From NCBI GenBank assembly GCA_050943335.1, contig JBMNOZ010000018.1, forward strand, positions 1-47,479: 47,479 nucleotides of DNA, given 5' to 3'. The translations under genes and the position numbers were made by a program. The stretch is from JBMNOZ01 sp050943335. GTDB taxonomy: Bacteria; Bacillota; Desulfitobacteriia; Desulfitobacteriales; Syntrophobotulaceae. Numbering within the stretch: the stretch's first letter is position 1; each line of letters opens with the position of its first letter. Below are positions 9,271 through 18,825 of the stretch, one piece after another. Under the pieces are notes generated by a model. That model was not told the DNA's origin and ran no database searches. It saw only the letters and a list, made by a program, of their open reading frames with translations.

Positions 9271-9469
9271 CCCACTCCATTCCTTTATAATTATTTTGGT
9301 AATTATTATATCATAAAGACTTTGCAGATTATCTCTATTCGGGTAAAAAGAGCCGTTTATTTTTTAATAAAGGTTTATTTGTACAAGTAAATTTAGTAAA
9401 AGTAATGTAAAATTTATTAGTATATTATTTTTTGCTTCTATAATTCTGAAGTTAAATGGAGTTGATAGG

Positions 9470-10669
9470 ATGCCGCAAGGATTACTTGTGAAACAACGCT
9501 ATTTAGGCAATAAAGGGCTGATCGTTCTTTTAACTTTATTAAGCTCTTTTGTGCCGATGTCAACGGATATTTATTTGCCTGCTTTACCTCTTATGGTTAA
9601 ACAATTTGAGACTTCAGCCAGTCTAATAAATATGACCCTGATTGTCTTCTTTCTTTTTTATGGGGCTAGCGCCTTGGTGTTCGGCCCTCTAAGCGATAAG
9701 TACGGCCGGAAACCAATCCTTAGTTTTGGTCTTCTTCTGTACGTTATTTCCAGCATTCTATGCGCCATTGCTTTTAGTGCTTATCAATTGGTGATCTTTC
9801 GCATTTTCCAGGCTCTCGGCAGTGGTTCAATATCTTCAGCTACCTTGGCCATTGTAAAAGACTCTTATGACGAAGAAGAGCGTCTCACTATTTTAGCCAT
9901 TATTCAATCTATGTCTTCAATTGCTCCTATTGTCGCCCCGGTTATCGGTGCCTTTGTGATTAAATTCGTCGGCTGGCGGGGAGTCTTTATAGTGCTCACC
10001 CTTTTAGGATTAGCCTCTTTGCTCGGAGTGCTCCTAATGTCTGAAACTAATGTACTCCGAAATGAGAATAATGTTATAAATGCTTTAGGTAGATTAGGTT
10101 TTGTCTTAAAGAACTTAGGTTTTACTTATTTATTAATTACATTCTCGTTATCAAGTATTGCTTTTATGGCCTATGTCTCTGGTTCCTCTTACATTTTCAT
10201 CGAACAGTTCGGTCTAAATGAACAGCAATTCAGTTATTATTTTGCGGCCAACGCTACAGTAATGATTTCCGGGCCTCTTCTCTATGTAAAACTCCATAAA
10301 TATTTTAGCAATAACTTTATCATCGTCTCCAGTTTTATAATTATGACTATCAGCGGGTTGTTATTGTTTTTCTTTGGTTCTATAGCTCCGATAATATTCT
10401 TGCTGGCCCTTATCCCTTCCAGCATAGTAAGCGGAATAATCAGACCTCCTAGCACAAACTACATGTTTGAGCAGGTGGAACAGGATGCCGGTAGTGTATC
10501 CTCTTTGATGAGCTGTTCCTTCATGTTTATGGGTTCCATTGGGATGTTTATTATTTCCTTTGACTGGCATAATAGAGTCTTAATTATCGGTATCCTTATG
10601 GCCCTTACAGCTTTGTTAAGCCTGTCCCTTTGGATTAGGATTCTAAAAAAATCTTTAATTAAAAAATAG
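9470..10669 (+). CDS. MFS drug-resistance exporter, Bcr/CflA type
   Basis: This 399-residue membrane protein has about 12 hydrophobic segments. The Bcr/CflA signature is clear: PMSTDIYLPALP after TM1 (about residues 29-40), then the MFS motif A loop GPLSDKYGRKPIL (about 77-89), and RIFQALGSGS in TM4. It probably exports drugs or small metabolites using the proton gradient; the substrate is unknown. The ATG is preceded by GGAG at about 10 bases. It stands alone, divergent from the amidase gene and convergent with tldE, with only 2 bases between the stops and no visible terminator between them. Confidence 0.88.
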   Translation: MPQGLLVKQRYLGNKGLIVLLTLLSSFVPMSTDIYLPALPLMVKQFETSASLINMTLIVFFLFYGASALVFGPLSDKYGRKPILSFGLLLYVISSILCAIAFSAYQLVIFRIFQALGSGSISSATLAIVKDSYDEEERLTILAIIQSMSSIAPIVAPVIGAFVIKFVGWRGVFIVLTLLGLASLLGVLLMSETNVLRNENNVINALGRLGFVLKNLGFTYLLITFSLSSIAFMAYVSGSSYIFIEQFGLNEQQFSYYFAANATVMISGPLLYVKLHKYFSNNFIIVSSFIIMTISGLLLFFFGSIAPIIFLLALIPSSIVSGIIRPPSTNYMFEQVEQDAGSVSSLMSCSFMFMGSIGMFIISFDWHNRVLIIGILMALTALLSLSLWIRILKKSLIKK

Positions 10670-10671
10670 AC

Positions 10672-11886
10672 TTAAATACCGATCTCCATTCTTATTACTG
10701 GAAGCTGTTTATTCCACAAGGGCTTATCTTTGGTTACCCCTATAAAATTGGAACCGAATATTTCATAGAGATTGCCGGAAATGTTAAATTCCGGTAGACG
10801 GCCCAACAAACGTTCACCGTCGGTCAAATAAGACATTTGTACAGGAGTAGAAAAGTTCCCATCATCAGTATAATCCCCGCCACTGGCCATAACTACCAGG
10901 ATTCCTTCCTCTCCTTCAAGCAATTCTTTTAATGTTTTATTCCCCGCTAAAAGTGAAAGATTAGCAAAACCCAGGGAAGGTACATCATCATAGCCACCAG
11001 CCGCTGCACCAGTATTTTCATAAGAAAATTTAGCAGCTTGTCTTTTGTCGGTATAAGGCTTGAGAATTGTACCTTTTTCTATTAAAAGCACTTGATCTTT
11101 AGGGTTTGCAACCCCTTCCATATCAAAAAAAGCGCAGTGATGATTCTCGGCCGTTCGATCTTGATAGACCCCTACTTTTTCATTAAAAACCTTTTTACCG
11201 ATTTTAGCACTGAATAAAGAGGCGCCTAGACCCACAGTTTCTCCATTTAACGACTCGGTCACCTTGCTTAATAAGATACCGCTGTTTATTATTACCGGCA
11301 GTTTTTTTTGTTTGGGAAGAAAAACATCTTTTCGAAATCCATCCAACATCTTTCCGAATTCGTTTAAGATTTGGGATTTGTTTAAGTTTCGCTCCGAATA
11401 AACGAGGACAGTATCAAAAATACTTACTGACTCTACGTGTTTGACTAAAAGACTGATTTCCACGCTGGAGTCCCGATTTATATACTCCAGCCCGGCTTCG
11501 TTTACGAGGGAAATCTCTGTTTCGATCAGCTTTATCTTATTACTGAAAATAAAATCCGGATAACCTTTACGAAGTTTGGCCAAGATATCCTCCATTTCCT
11601 CTAAAAAGTCTTCCGTCGCAATTGACAAAGTCCTGAGATCTCTAATTCGTTTGCTGTTTCTTTCCGGGGCAAAAGGATAAGGGATTCTTTCGTTTAGATT
11701 ATCCTCCGCTCTGCTCCATACTTCTTGATTCGGTTCACCTAAAGTACCAACCACTCCTAAAAACCCATCTTTATATACCCGGCAACCGGATTTGGTAATT
11801 TTTTTGTTCATTGCCGCTTCAATCTGACTTCGCTTCACATGAAGAGCGGTTTCAGTAATCGTTTGTTTGTATAATTCTCTAACCAT
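10672..11886 (-). CDS. tldE: TldE/PmbA-type subunit of the TldD/TldE protease
   Basis: The 404-residue protein is the non-catalytic partner in the TldD/TldE heterodimeric metalloprotease, known in Escherichia coli for trimming modified peptides such as microcin B17 and for degrading CcdA. Family marks include ENTGAAAGGYDDVPSLGFANL (about residues 289-309) and the C-terminal ISGNLYEIFGSNFIGV stretch, where TldD-family proteins have their conserved GN motif; it lacks HExxxH, as expected for TldE. It starts 18 bases downstream of tldD with a good Shine-Dalgarno (GGGAGGTAAT just before ATG), so the two are co-transcribed. No ribosomally made peptide cluster lies nearby, so the substrate is unknown. 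Confidence 0.85.
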   Translation of the reverse strand: MVRELYKQTITETALHVKRSQIEAAMNKKITKSGCRVYKDGFLGVVGTLGEPNQEVWSRAEDNLNERIPYPFAPERNSKRIRDLRTLSIATEDFLEEMEDILAKLRKGYPDFIFSNKIKLIETEISLVNEAGLEYINRDSSVEISLLVKHVESVSIFDTVLVYSERNLNKSQILNEFGKMLDGFRKDVFLPKQKKLPVIINSGILLSKVTESLNGETVGLGASLFSAKIGKKVFNEKVGVYQDRTAENHHCAFFDMEGVANPKDQVLLIEKGTILKPYTDKRQAAKFSYENTGAAAGGYDDVPSLGFANLSLLAGNKTLKELLEGEEGILVVMASGGDYTDDGNFSTPVQMSYLTDGERLLGRLPEFNISGNLYEIFGSNFIGVTKDKPLWNKQLPVIRMEIGI

Positions 11887-11904
11887 AATTACCTCCCTAA
11901 AAGG

Positions 11905-13242
11905 TTATAGAACTTGAAGTGCCCGAACTCTTATATAGGGACCGCCAAAGGCCACAGGGAGCGGATACTGTTCCATTTTCCCGCATCCTCCCAAGGCAAA
12001 AGAGAATAACTCAACCTGATCAGAAATTCCATCAATCTCATGTAAAGTGTTCATCACATTTCCTGTTAGACATGAGATCCTTACTGGTTCCGCTATTTCC
12101 CCTTTGCGGATCATATAGGCCCGCCGGGGAGCAATAGTAAAAGTGGTCATTCCAGATCCATGGTTTAGGTTATCAATAAAGATTCCTTCCTCAATATCGG
12201 CGAATAATTCTTCCTTAGTCTGATCACCTTTTTCTATATAGGTGGTAGTCATCCGCACTATAGGCTCATACTCAAAATTTAGAGCCCTTGCATTTCCAGT
12301 GGGAGCTTCTGCTAAGTTTGTCGCTGTGGAAGCATTATGCAATCTGGCGTTTAAAAGGCCATCCTTGATAAGGAAATTTTTTTTAGCCCTATTGCCCTCG
12401 TCGTCAAAGGGTACATAACCCGAACCTTCAATAAGTCCTGTATCAACTATATTTAGGATCTCAGCCCCGACTTTTTTTCCGAGGTTCCATTCTTTTTTCA
12501 AGGTTTCATCCCCTACCATAAAATCAGCCTCGCTTTTATGCCCAAAACGCTCGTGGGCAAAGACCCCGGTAGTTAAGGGAGAAAGGATACAGGTGTAAGT
12601 GCCGGGGACAACGTTCACCGCTTGCTTACAATATTCAAGATCTTTATTCATGGTTTCAATAATTTTACCCTCTTGTCCAGCTAAACCAGCAAAGTCTAAG
12701 GCGAAAACATCCTCGGAACCCTGGTAAGGCACATTATTGATTTGGAAAAGGTAGCGAATAGCTAGGCAACAGTTTTGGCTGTCAAAAGTTATTTCCGAAC
12801 CCCTGCTCGAGAAAAACTGTTTTAAAACATGTTTGTCAAGGTAATACATTCTCGACATTCTAACTTGATCTTCGGCTTTAATAATTGGCAGGTAGGTATT
12901 TAAAAGTTCGACTTTAGCCTTGTTTTCAATTTCAGAGAGATCTGAATTCTCGTACTTTAAATTGACTTCTCGATTAACCTCCAGGTTTTTAAGAAGGGGG
13001 TGATTTAAAATCTCAGGATTAGGGGAAGCTAGGCGGGCTAAATTATCGATTTCTCGCTGCAGATTAGTAAGCTCGGTAGTAGCGCAATAATACCAGCGTT
13101 TTCCGTCAAAAATACGGATAAAAGCCCCCTGGTCCTTCTTAACTTTATTCTGTTTTAATTCTAGGTTTTCTAGAGTTATATTCGTTACGGAGACCGTTTC
13201 TATACGAACATCAGTATACAGATTTTTAGGAAAACGAAACAT
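11905..13242 (-). CDS. tldD: TldD-type zinc metalloprotease subunit
   Basis: The catalytic partner of the TldE-like protein. The TldD zinc site is intact as HERFGH (HExxxH) at about residues 229-234 in GVFAHERFGHKSE, and the family C-terminal stretch ending FGGPYIRVRALQVL is present. I place the start at ATG 13242 (445 residues) because a perfect AAGGAGG lies 7 bases upstream and the protein then begins MFRFPKNLYT; an upstream in-frame start at 13341 would add 33 residues with no family resemblance. First gene of a two-gene operon with tldE. Confidence 0.88.
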   Translation of the reverse strand: MFRFPKNLYTDVRIETVSVTNITLENLELKQNKVKKDQGAFIRIFDGKRWYYCATTELTNLQREIDNLARLASPNPEILNHPLLKNLEVNREVNLKYENSDLSEIENKAKVELLNTYLPIIKAEDQVRMSRMYYLDKHVLKQFFSSRGSEITFDSQNCCLAIRYLFQINNVPYQGSEDVFALDFAGLAGQEGKIIETMNKDLEYCKQAVNVVPGTYTCILSPLTTGVFAHERFGHKSEADFMVGDETLKKEWNLGKKVGAEILNIVDTGLIEGSGYVPFDDEGNRAKKNFLIKDGLLNARLHNASTATNLAEAPTGNARALNFEYEPIVRMTTTYIEKGDQTKEELFADIEEGIFIDNLNHGSGMTTFTIAPRRAYMIRKGEIAEPVRISCLTGNVMNTLHEIDGISDQVELFSFALGGCGKMEQYPLPVAFGGPYIRVRALQVL

Positions 13243-13412
13243 TAGTAAACCTCCTTGTCGCAAAACACCTAAATTCAGTGTTCCACTAATTGGATCCCTG
13301 CTATTATAACATAAGAGTGTCAAAACCATTGTTTCTAGCATACATTAAATTCTCCCTGCTTATCACACAAGTACGCCCAAATAATTTATCTTTTATTTTA
13401 GATAATCTTTCC

Positions 13413-13441
13413 TTGACAAACTAATTTTTTAGCGTTAAGAT
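13413..13441 (+). promoter_or_regulatory. Promoter of the T-box/trpB unit
   Basis: TTGACA at 13413-13418 and TAAGAT at 13436-13441 are separated by 17 bases, a good sigma-A type promoter. Transcription should begin near 13448, just upstream of the T-box stem I sequence. Confidence 0.75.
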
Positions 13442-13447
13442 TTTATT

Positions 13448-13740
13448 TAATATAAAATTGAATACAAATAAACCTTTGATTGAGATTAGTAGCATAAGGA
13501 CTTTATCTGCAGAGAGCCGCCGGTGGTGGAATGGCGGTGATAAAGCTTAGCGTGAATGGACTCAAGAGGGCGAGGCAGAAATTTAAGATAAGAGTATGCC
13601 CGCCGGGAACTCTACCCGTTATCAATGGAGCGTATATGATGGTATACGATAAGAGTGGCACTTATAGTGCAATTTGGGTGGCACCGCAGAGATTAAAGTC
13701 TTTGTCCTATAAATATGGATAAAGGCTTAATTTTTTTATA
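13448..13740 (+). promoter_or_regulatory. T-box leader specific for tRNA-Trp (riboswitch)
   Basis: The leader has the standard T-box parts: the AGAG motif and apical stem I region (13511-13540), a specifier region reading GAA-TGG-ACTC with codon UGG at 13557-13559, and the T-box proper TGGGTGGCACCGC at about 13675-13687. Uncharged tRNA-Trp (anticodon CCA) would pair with the UGG specifier, and its 3' GCCA end with the UGGC bulge, stabilising the antiterminator. The bulge base C matches discriminator G73 of the tRNA-Trp encoded at 38544-38617. A terminator hairpin follows and trpB is the regulated gene. A 63-residue open frame inside the leader is an artefact of the structured sequence. Confidence 0.95.
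13694..13738 (+). terminator. Regulated intrinsic terminator of the T-box
   Basis: AAGTCTTTGTCC (13696-13707) pairs, with two G-U wobbles, with GGATAAAGGCTT (13717-13728), followed by a run of seven T at 13731-13737. Its 5' arm lies just after the T-box, as expected for the alternative to the antiterminator. Confidence 0.9.
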
Positions 13741-13768
13741 ATAATACGGAAAGAAAGGAATGAAACCA

Positions 13769-15133
13769 ATGGCTAAAATACCTTACAAGATCTATTTAAC
13801 GGAAAAGGAAATGCCGAGGTATTGGTATAATGTGAAAGCAGTAATGAAAGAGCTACCACCGCCTATGATTCATCCGGCGACTAAAGAACCCTGTACTATC
13901 GATGACCTTCGTCCGGTTTTCTGTGAAGAATTGATCGAACAAGAATTAAACAACAAGGACAAATATATTAAAATCCCTGACGAGATCAGTGACTTCTACA
14001 GGATGTTTCGTCCTTCCCCTTTAGTCAGGGCCTATTGCTTGGAAAAGACTCTCGGGACCCCGGCGGAAATCTACTACAAGTTCGAAGGCACCAATACCTC
14101 GGGCTCCCATAAGCTTAATTCAGCAGCAGCCCAGGTCTATTACGCCAAAAAACAAGGTCTTAAAACTCTGACCACAGAAACTGGGGCTGGCCAGTGGGGT
14201 ACTGCTCTGGCAATGGCTTGTGCTTATTATGGAATAGACTTAGCGGTCTATATGGTCAAGGTATCTGCCGAGCAAAAACCTTATCGCAAGGCAGTTATTG
14301 AAACCTATGGCGGAAAGGTCATCCCTTCTCCCTCTGAAACCACGGAAATCGGTCGCCAAATCCTAGCGGAAAACCCGGGTACCGGCGGCTCCCTCGGTTG
14401 TGCTATTTCCGAAGCAATTGAAACCGCCCTGAAAACTGAAAATTGTCGCTATGTCCTAGGCAGTGTTTTGGATCACGTCGTACTACATCAATCCATTATC
14501 GGGGAAGAGACTAGGATTGCCTGTGAAAAATACGGGATCAACCCAGATATTATTATCGGCTGTACCGGGGGCGGATCAAATTTTGGCGGCCTAATCTCAC
14601 CTTTTATCGGGGCTAAAATTGAAGGTCAAAACAATATTCAATTTATCGGGGTAGAACCGGCTTCTTGCCCGTCTTTAACCCGAGGAAAATATGCCTATGA
14701 TTTCGGTGACACTGGTAGAACTACCCCGCTTATGAAAATGTATACTTTAGGTTCTGGCTTTATGCCCTCCCCCAATCATGCCGGGGGGCTTAGATATCAC
14801 GGGATGAGCCCTATTGTCTCCAAGTTATATCATGACAATTATCTAGAAGCCCGCGCCGTGGAACAAACTAAGGTGTTTGAAGCCGCAACCATCTTTGCGC
14901 GCTCGGAGGGCATTTTACCGGCTCCTGAATCTGCTCACGCTTTAAGAGTAGCTATTGATGAAGCGCTCAAATGCAAAGAAAGTGGCGAAAGAAAAACTAT
15001 TCTTTTCGGGTTATCCGGTACCGGCTACTTTGATATGGCCGCTTATTTGAGCTATAACAACGGCACTATGACAGATTATATTCCCTCTGATGAGGATTTG
15101 GAAAAGGGATTTGCGACCTTGCCTACTATTTAA
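13769..15133 (+). CDS. trpB: Tryptophan synthase beta chain, TrpB2 type, standalone
   Basis: The protein of about 454 residues joins indole (or takes indole-glycerol phosphate-derived indole) to serine to give tryptophan, using PLP. The PLP lysine is in TSGSHKLN (about residue 115), the phosphate loop is GCTGGGSN (about 270), and TETGAGQWGTALA is the family COMM-domain motif. The long N-terminal region with MPRYWYN and the length above 440 residues mark the TrpB2 branch rather than TrpB1. No trpA or other trp gene is nearby, fitting the view that TrpB2 works as an indole-salvaging enzyme. I chose ATG 13769 because AAAGGA lies 9 bases upstream; ATG 13760 is the alternative. Control by the tryptophan T-box directly upstream fixes its physiological link to tryptophan supply. 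Confidence 0.93.
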   Translation: MAKIPYKIYLTEKEMPRYWYNVKAVMKELPPPMIHPATKEPCTIDDLRPVFCEELIEQELNNKDKYIKIPDEISDFYRMFRPSPLVRAYCLEKTLGTPAEIYYKFEGTNTSGSHKLNSAAAQVYYAKKQGLKTLTTETGAGQWGTALAMACAYYGIDLAVYMVKVSAEQKPYRKAVIETYGGKVIPSPSETTEIGRQILAENPGTGGSLGCAISEAIETALKTENCRYVLGSVLDHVVLHQSIIGEETRIACEKYGINPDIIIGCTGGGSNFGGLISPFIGAKIEGQNNIQFIGVEPASCPSLTRGKYAYDFGDTGRTTPLMKMYTLGSGFMPSPNHAGGLRYHGMSPIVSKLYHDNYLEARAVEQTKVFEAATIFARSEGILPAPESAHALRVAIDEALKCKESGERKTILFGLSGTGYFDMAAYLSYNNGTMTDYIPSDEDLEKGFATLPTI

Positions 15134-15182
15134 ACCTTGATTTTTAAACCTTGATTTAAAGATCATGATTATGTTGCACAAA

Positions 15183-15225
15183 TTAGACTATCCTTGGCTT
15201 TTCTTTCTTGCTGAGGATAGTCTAA
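15183..15225 (+). terminator. Inverted repeat after trpB, possible terminator
   Basis: TTAGACTATCC (15183-15193) and GGATAGTCTAA (15215-15225) form a perfect 11-bp stem with a 21-base loop. There is no T run after it, so termination is uncertain. Just before it, a 15-base sequence (TTTAAACCTTGATTT) occurs twice in tandem at 15129-15157 and covers the trpB stop codon. Confidence 0.45.
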
Positions 15226-15296
15226 AAGAGTGACGTCTCTTACGACCTATGGTAAGCTATAAGGAAATAAATGTTTTCATAATGTGGAGGGATGAA

Positions 15297-18008
15297 ATGA
15301 AGAAAAGAATCAGAATTTTCGCTGTGGCGATTATCGTCTTGCTCGCCCTTGCCGTTATGGTTTGGTATTCTACCGAGTTTTTGTGGTACAAAAGCTTAGA
15401 TCTAACCCAGGTATTTATCAAACCGATTATTGCGGAGGTTTCTATTAAAGCCCTGTTATTAATTCTAGGATTCGTCTTCTTGGCTGTTAATATTTTGTCC
15501 ATGTCCCAACAATTTAAAATCAAACGTCCGCGCATTATTGCCGGTATTGAAGTTGTCCAAGAAGAGTTTAATCTCAGTAAAAAAATACTTACTCTTATCT
15601 CCGCTTTAATTGCCCTGATTTGGCTATTCATATTGCCTAAAGTCTGGGACAAGTTTTTTCTTTTTCTGAATTCCTCACCAACTGGAAAGGTCGATCCTAT
15701 TTTAAACAAGGACATAAGTTTCTACTTATTAAACTATCCTTTTTACAAATTCCTTAGTTCCGCTTTTGCCAGCCTTTTGCTCATCACCTTTATCGTGGTT
15801 ATCGCTGGTTATTTCATCGGGGGGTCTATTCATTTTGCTGGCTTAAAGACTAGATTTTCGCCCCGAGCAATAACCCACTTCTCTATTTTGTTAGCAATTT
15901 TTTTACTCTGGTTTATCCTCACCCGCAGTTTAGCAATGGCTAATATCTTAGTTTCACCCCATGATTCTATATTCGGCGCAGGCTACACAGATGTAAAAGT
16001 CAATATCCCTTTGCTAAAAATACAACAATATGTTGCTATTATCCTAGGTATTCTAGTTTTAGTTAATATCCGCTTTAAAAAACCACGTCTCTTTGTCGCC
16101 GTCCCTGTTTTATTGCTCCTTATATTTATTGGCTGTGGAATTTATGCTGGAATTATTCAAAAATTCAATGTTATACCTAACCAATTAGAGAAAGAAAAAC
16201 CTTACATCGCTCATCATATTCAAGCTACAAGAGATGCTTTCGGTCTTTCAAAAATTGAGGAGATAGAATATGAGATTGATAATAGCTCTATTTCTCCAGA
16301 TATTATTGAAGAAAATCGTCAAACTGTCGATAATATTCGCTTACTAGATTATCGACCTTTAAAACAACATTACCAGCAGAGTCAATCCCTAAGACTATAT
16401 TATGAATTTGTAGATATCGATATTGATCGCTATACAATTGGTGACAAGTCTACTCAAGTCATGATCTCCCTTAGGGAACTTAACCAGGATTCGTTATCCG
16501 AACAGGCTCAAACTCCTATCAACCGTTATTTTAAATATACTCACGGTTACGGCGCGGTCATGTCCCCGGTTAATACAGTTACCTCTAACGGACATCCTAC
16601 TTATTATCTCCAAGATATTCCTGTCAAAAGCTCAATTGGTCTTGAATTAACGCGGCCGGAAATATACTTTGGCGAAAAAACTGACGGGTTTGTGGTAGTT
16701 GGAACCGTAAACGGTGAGTTTGGTTACAGTGAGGGAGGAACAGAAAAAATTACTCATTACCAAGGGAGAGACGGTGTACGCCTCAATCTCTTAAATCGCC
16801 TTCTTTTCACTATTAAACTCGGGAAACCAATTCTCCTATTTACAAATGAAATAACTCCAGAGAGTAAAATTTTATATTATCGCAATATTCAAGAAAGAAT
16901 TAGCAAAGCTGCTCCTTTTCTTGCTCTCGATAGCAATGCCTATCCTGTAATCGCTGACGGAAGAATTTTCTGGCTTGTAGACGGTTATACCACTTCAAAC
17001 CTCTACCCCTACTCTCAACCTTATGGGAATGTCAACTATATTCGCAATGCGGTTAAGATTGTTGTCGACGCTTATAACGGGGATGTAACTCTTTATAATT
17101 TTGATGAGGAAGATCCAATTATCAAAGCCTGGACAGGCATTTTCCCCAATCTCATCAAAGATAAGAGCGAACTCCCTGAATATTTAGCTTCGCATGTCCG
17201 CTACCCGGTAGATTATTTTGGAGCTCAAGTCAGCATGTTGAGAAACTACCATATGACTGATCCTCACGTTTTTTATAACCGAGAAAATGTCTGGGAACTG
17301 CCTGTGGAAAAGCTAAGCGGCGCAGAAACAACTGTAGAACCTTATTATGTTACTATGCAACTTCCTGGCAGTGATAAAGCCGAGTTTATCCTTAAAATGC
17401 CTTTTACGCCTTTAAATCGTAATAATATGGTTGGGTGGCTAGCAGCGGGTAACGATGGTGAAAACTACGGCAAACTTCTCCTCTATACCTTCCCTCGCGG
17501 ACAATTAATCGAAGGGCCAAGTCAAATAGAAGCCTATATAGATCAAGATCCCTATATTTCCCAACAAATTGCCCTTTGGAATCAGAGCGGTGCTCAGGTA
17601 GTTCGCGGCAATTTACTCACAATTCCTATTGAAAAAAGCATCCTCTACGTGGAGCCCCTTTATATTCTTTCTCAAAAACGCAGTATTCCGGAACTGCGGC
17701 GGGTAATTATGTTCTATAACGGCACCTTAGTAATGGAAAATACATTAGAGCAGGCCTTAACTAAACTTTTTGGAGAATCTAAGAAAGGCACTCCTAGCAC
17801 TCCCGGTGCCCCCAGTAGCCCTGAGTCGCCTTCAGATGATGTCTCACCCCTGCCGGAGTTAAACTTAGAAGACCTTGTCCGGCAGATCAACGAAACATTT
17901 GAAAGTCAAGAACAAGCGGCTCGTGAAGGTCGCTGGGCAGACTACGGCAGTCTCGGCGAACAACTGAAGGATTTATTAACCAAATTAAATGATTTTGTTA
18001 CTCATTAA
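15297..18008 (+). CDS. UPF0182 family membrane protein
   Basis: The 903-residue protein has about seven membrane segments in its first 300 residues, then a large domain expected outside the membrane (about 310-830) with family stretches such as NRLLFTIKLGKPILLFTNEI and YNGDVTLYNFDEEDPIIKAW. A low-complexity Pro/Ser linker (TPSTPGAPSSPESPSDD, about residue 835-855) leads to a short helical tail. This matches the UPF0182 family, which has no settled function and is typical of Clostridia, Actinobacteria and Cyanobacteria. I set the start at ATG 15297 because GGAGG lies 6 bases upstream; an upstream ATG at 15249 lacks a site. A strong terminator follows, so it is probably monocistronic. Confidence 0.9.
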   Translation: MKKRIRIFAVAIIVLLALAVMVWYSTEFLWYKSLDLTQVFIKPIIAEVSIKALLLILGFVFLAVNILSMSQQFKIKRPRIIAGIEVVQEEFNLSKKILTLISALIALIWLFILPKVWDKFFLFLNSSPTGKVDPILNKDISFYLLNYPFYKFLSSAFASLLLITFIVVIAGYFIGGSIHFAGLKTRFSPRAITHFSILLAIFLLWFILTRSLAMANILVSPHDSIFGAGYTDVKVNIPLLKIQQYVAIILGILVLVNIRFKKPRLFVAVPVLLLLIFIGCGIYAGIIQKFNVIPNQLEKEKPYIAHHIQATRDAFGLSKIEEIEYEIDNSSISPDIIEENRQTVDNIRLLDYRPLKQHYQQSQSLRLYYEFVDIDIDRYTIGDKSTQVMISLRELNQDSLSEQAQTPINRYFKYTHGYGAVMSPVNTVTSNGHPTYYLQDIPVKSSIGLELTRPEIYFGEKTDGFVVVGTVNGEFGYSEGGTEKITHYQGRDGVRLNLLNRLLFTIKLGKPILLFTNEITPESKILYYRNIQERISKAAPFLALDSNAYPVIADGRIFWLVDGYTTSNLYPYSQPYGNVNYIRNAVKIVVDAYNGDVTLYNFDEEDPIIKAWTGIFPNLIKDKSELPEYLASHVRYPVDYFGAQVSMLRNYHMTDPHVFYNRENVWELPVEKLSGAETTVEPYYVTMQLPGSDKAEFILKMPFTPLNRNNMVGWLAAGNDGENYGKLLLYTFPRGQLIEGPSQIEAYIDQDPYISQQIALWNQSGAQVVRGNLLTIPIEKSILYVEPLYILSQKRSIPELRRVIMFYNGTLVMENTLEQALTKLFGESKKGTPSTPGAPSSPESPSDDVSPLPELNLEDLVRQINETFESQEQAAREGRWADYGSLGEQLKDLLTKLNDFVTH

Positions 18009-18020
18009 ACCCTTTATCGA

Positions 18021-18053
18021 AAAAGACACTCTCCAGCGGGAGTGTCTTTTTTT
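18021..18053 (+). terminator. Rho-independent terminator of the UPF0182 gene
   Basis: GACACTC (18025-18031) pairs with GAGTGTC (18040-18046); flanking A and T runs extend the stem and give a seven-T tail. It lies 12 bases past the stop codon. Confidence 0.92.
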
Positions 18054-18239
18054 CTGATAATAGATTTTTATTTGCCTTTGCTTGAATGCTTGCCCTTTTT
18101 CGCTCTTGCTAATCCCCTCTCCGAGTTCAATTATATTTTCCGTTAACTTCATGAAGTAATTGCATTCTTTTTATAACCTCTTACATATATCATAAGCATA
18201 AAACTAAAATAGTACTGTTATAGTTTAGGAGGAATTATT

Positions 18240-18716
18240 TTGGAGACTTTTGCTCTAATAGTTGCTATTATTTTCTTTATTGCCGGGTTGATTGGTACTG
18301 TTCTCCCTGTTTTGCCCGGAGTCTCCCTAATCCTAGCCGGCATGCTTATTTACGGCATCATGACCGGTTTTGTGAGCTTAGATTTTCGCTTTTTTCTTGT
18401 TCAAATTATATTGTTCCTTTTTGTTTTTTCCCTCGATTATCTGGCTTCTGCTTTAGGAGCCCGGCATTTTGGTGGAAGCAAGAAAACCGCTTTAGGAGCT
18501 GTTATCGGTACTATCCTCGGTTTACTTTTTCTCGGTCCCCTTGGAATTCTCGTCGGCCCTTTCGCAGGTTCCCTAGCAGTGGAATTACTGAGCAAAAAAA
18601 GTCTTAAACAAGCCGTACGAGCTGGCTTGGGCACCATTGTTGGCCTGCTTGGAGGGTTGGTAATTAAATACGGAGTAGAATTTATCATGATTATTTATTT
18701 TTTTATCAGTATTTAA
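18240..18716 (+). CDS. DUF456 family small membrane protein
   Basis: The 158-residue, Gly-rich hydrophobic protein has four to five membrane segments. GTVLPVLPGVSLILAGMLIYG (about residues 20-40) and LGPLGILVGPFAGSLAVELL are typical of DUF456. Function is unknown. The start is TTG at 18240, supported by AGGAGG exactly 7 bases upstream; no ATG or GTG in frame has a comparable site. It lies between the UPF0182 terminator and pflB. A 9-bp stem with one bulge (18714-18748) overlaps its stop codon but lacks a T run. Confidence 0.82.
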   Translation: METFALIVAIIFFIAGLIGTVLPVLPGVSLILAGMLIYGIMTGFVSLDFRFFLVQIILFLFVFSLDYLASALGARHFGGSKKTALGAVIGTILGLLFLGPLGILVGPFAGSLAVELLSKKSLKQAVRAGLGTIVGLLGGLVIKYGVEFIMIIYFFISI

Positions 18717-18825
18717 GCCTGAAATTTGAGAAATTGTTCAGGGCTTACCCCTCTAAAACAGTATAAAGATACTTGAAGCGGAAAATATATAACAAAGAAT
18801 ATAATAATGAGGTGATTCTGAGGGG

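Noticed and set aside
13531..13722. 63-residue plus-strand reading frame
   Set aside because: It lies wholly inside the T-box leader, including the specifier region and T-box sequence; the RNA structure explains the sequence.
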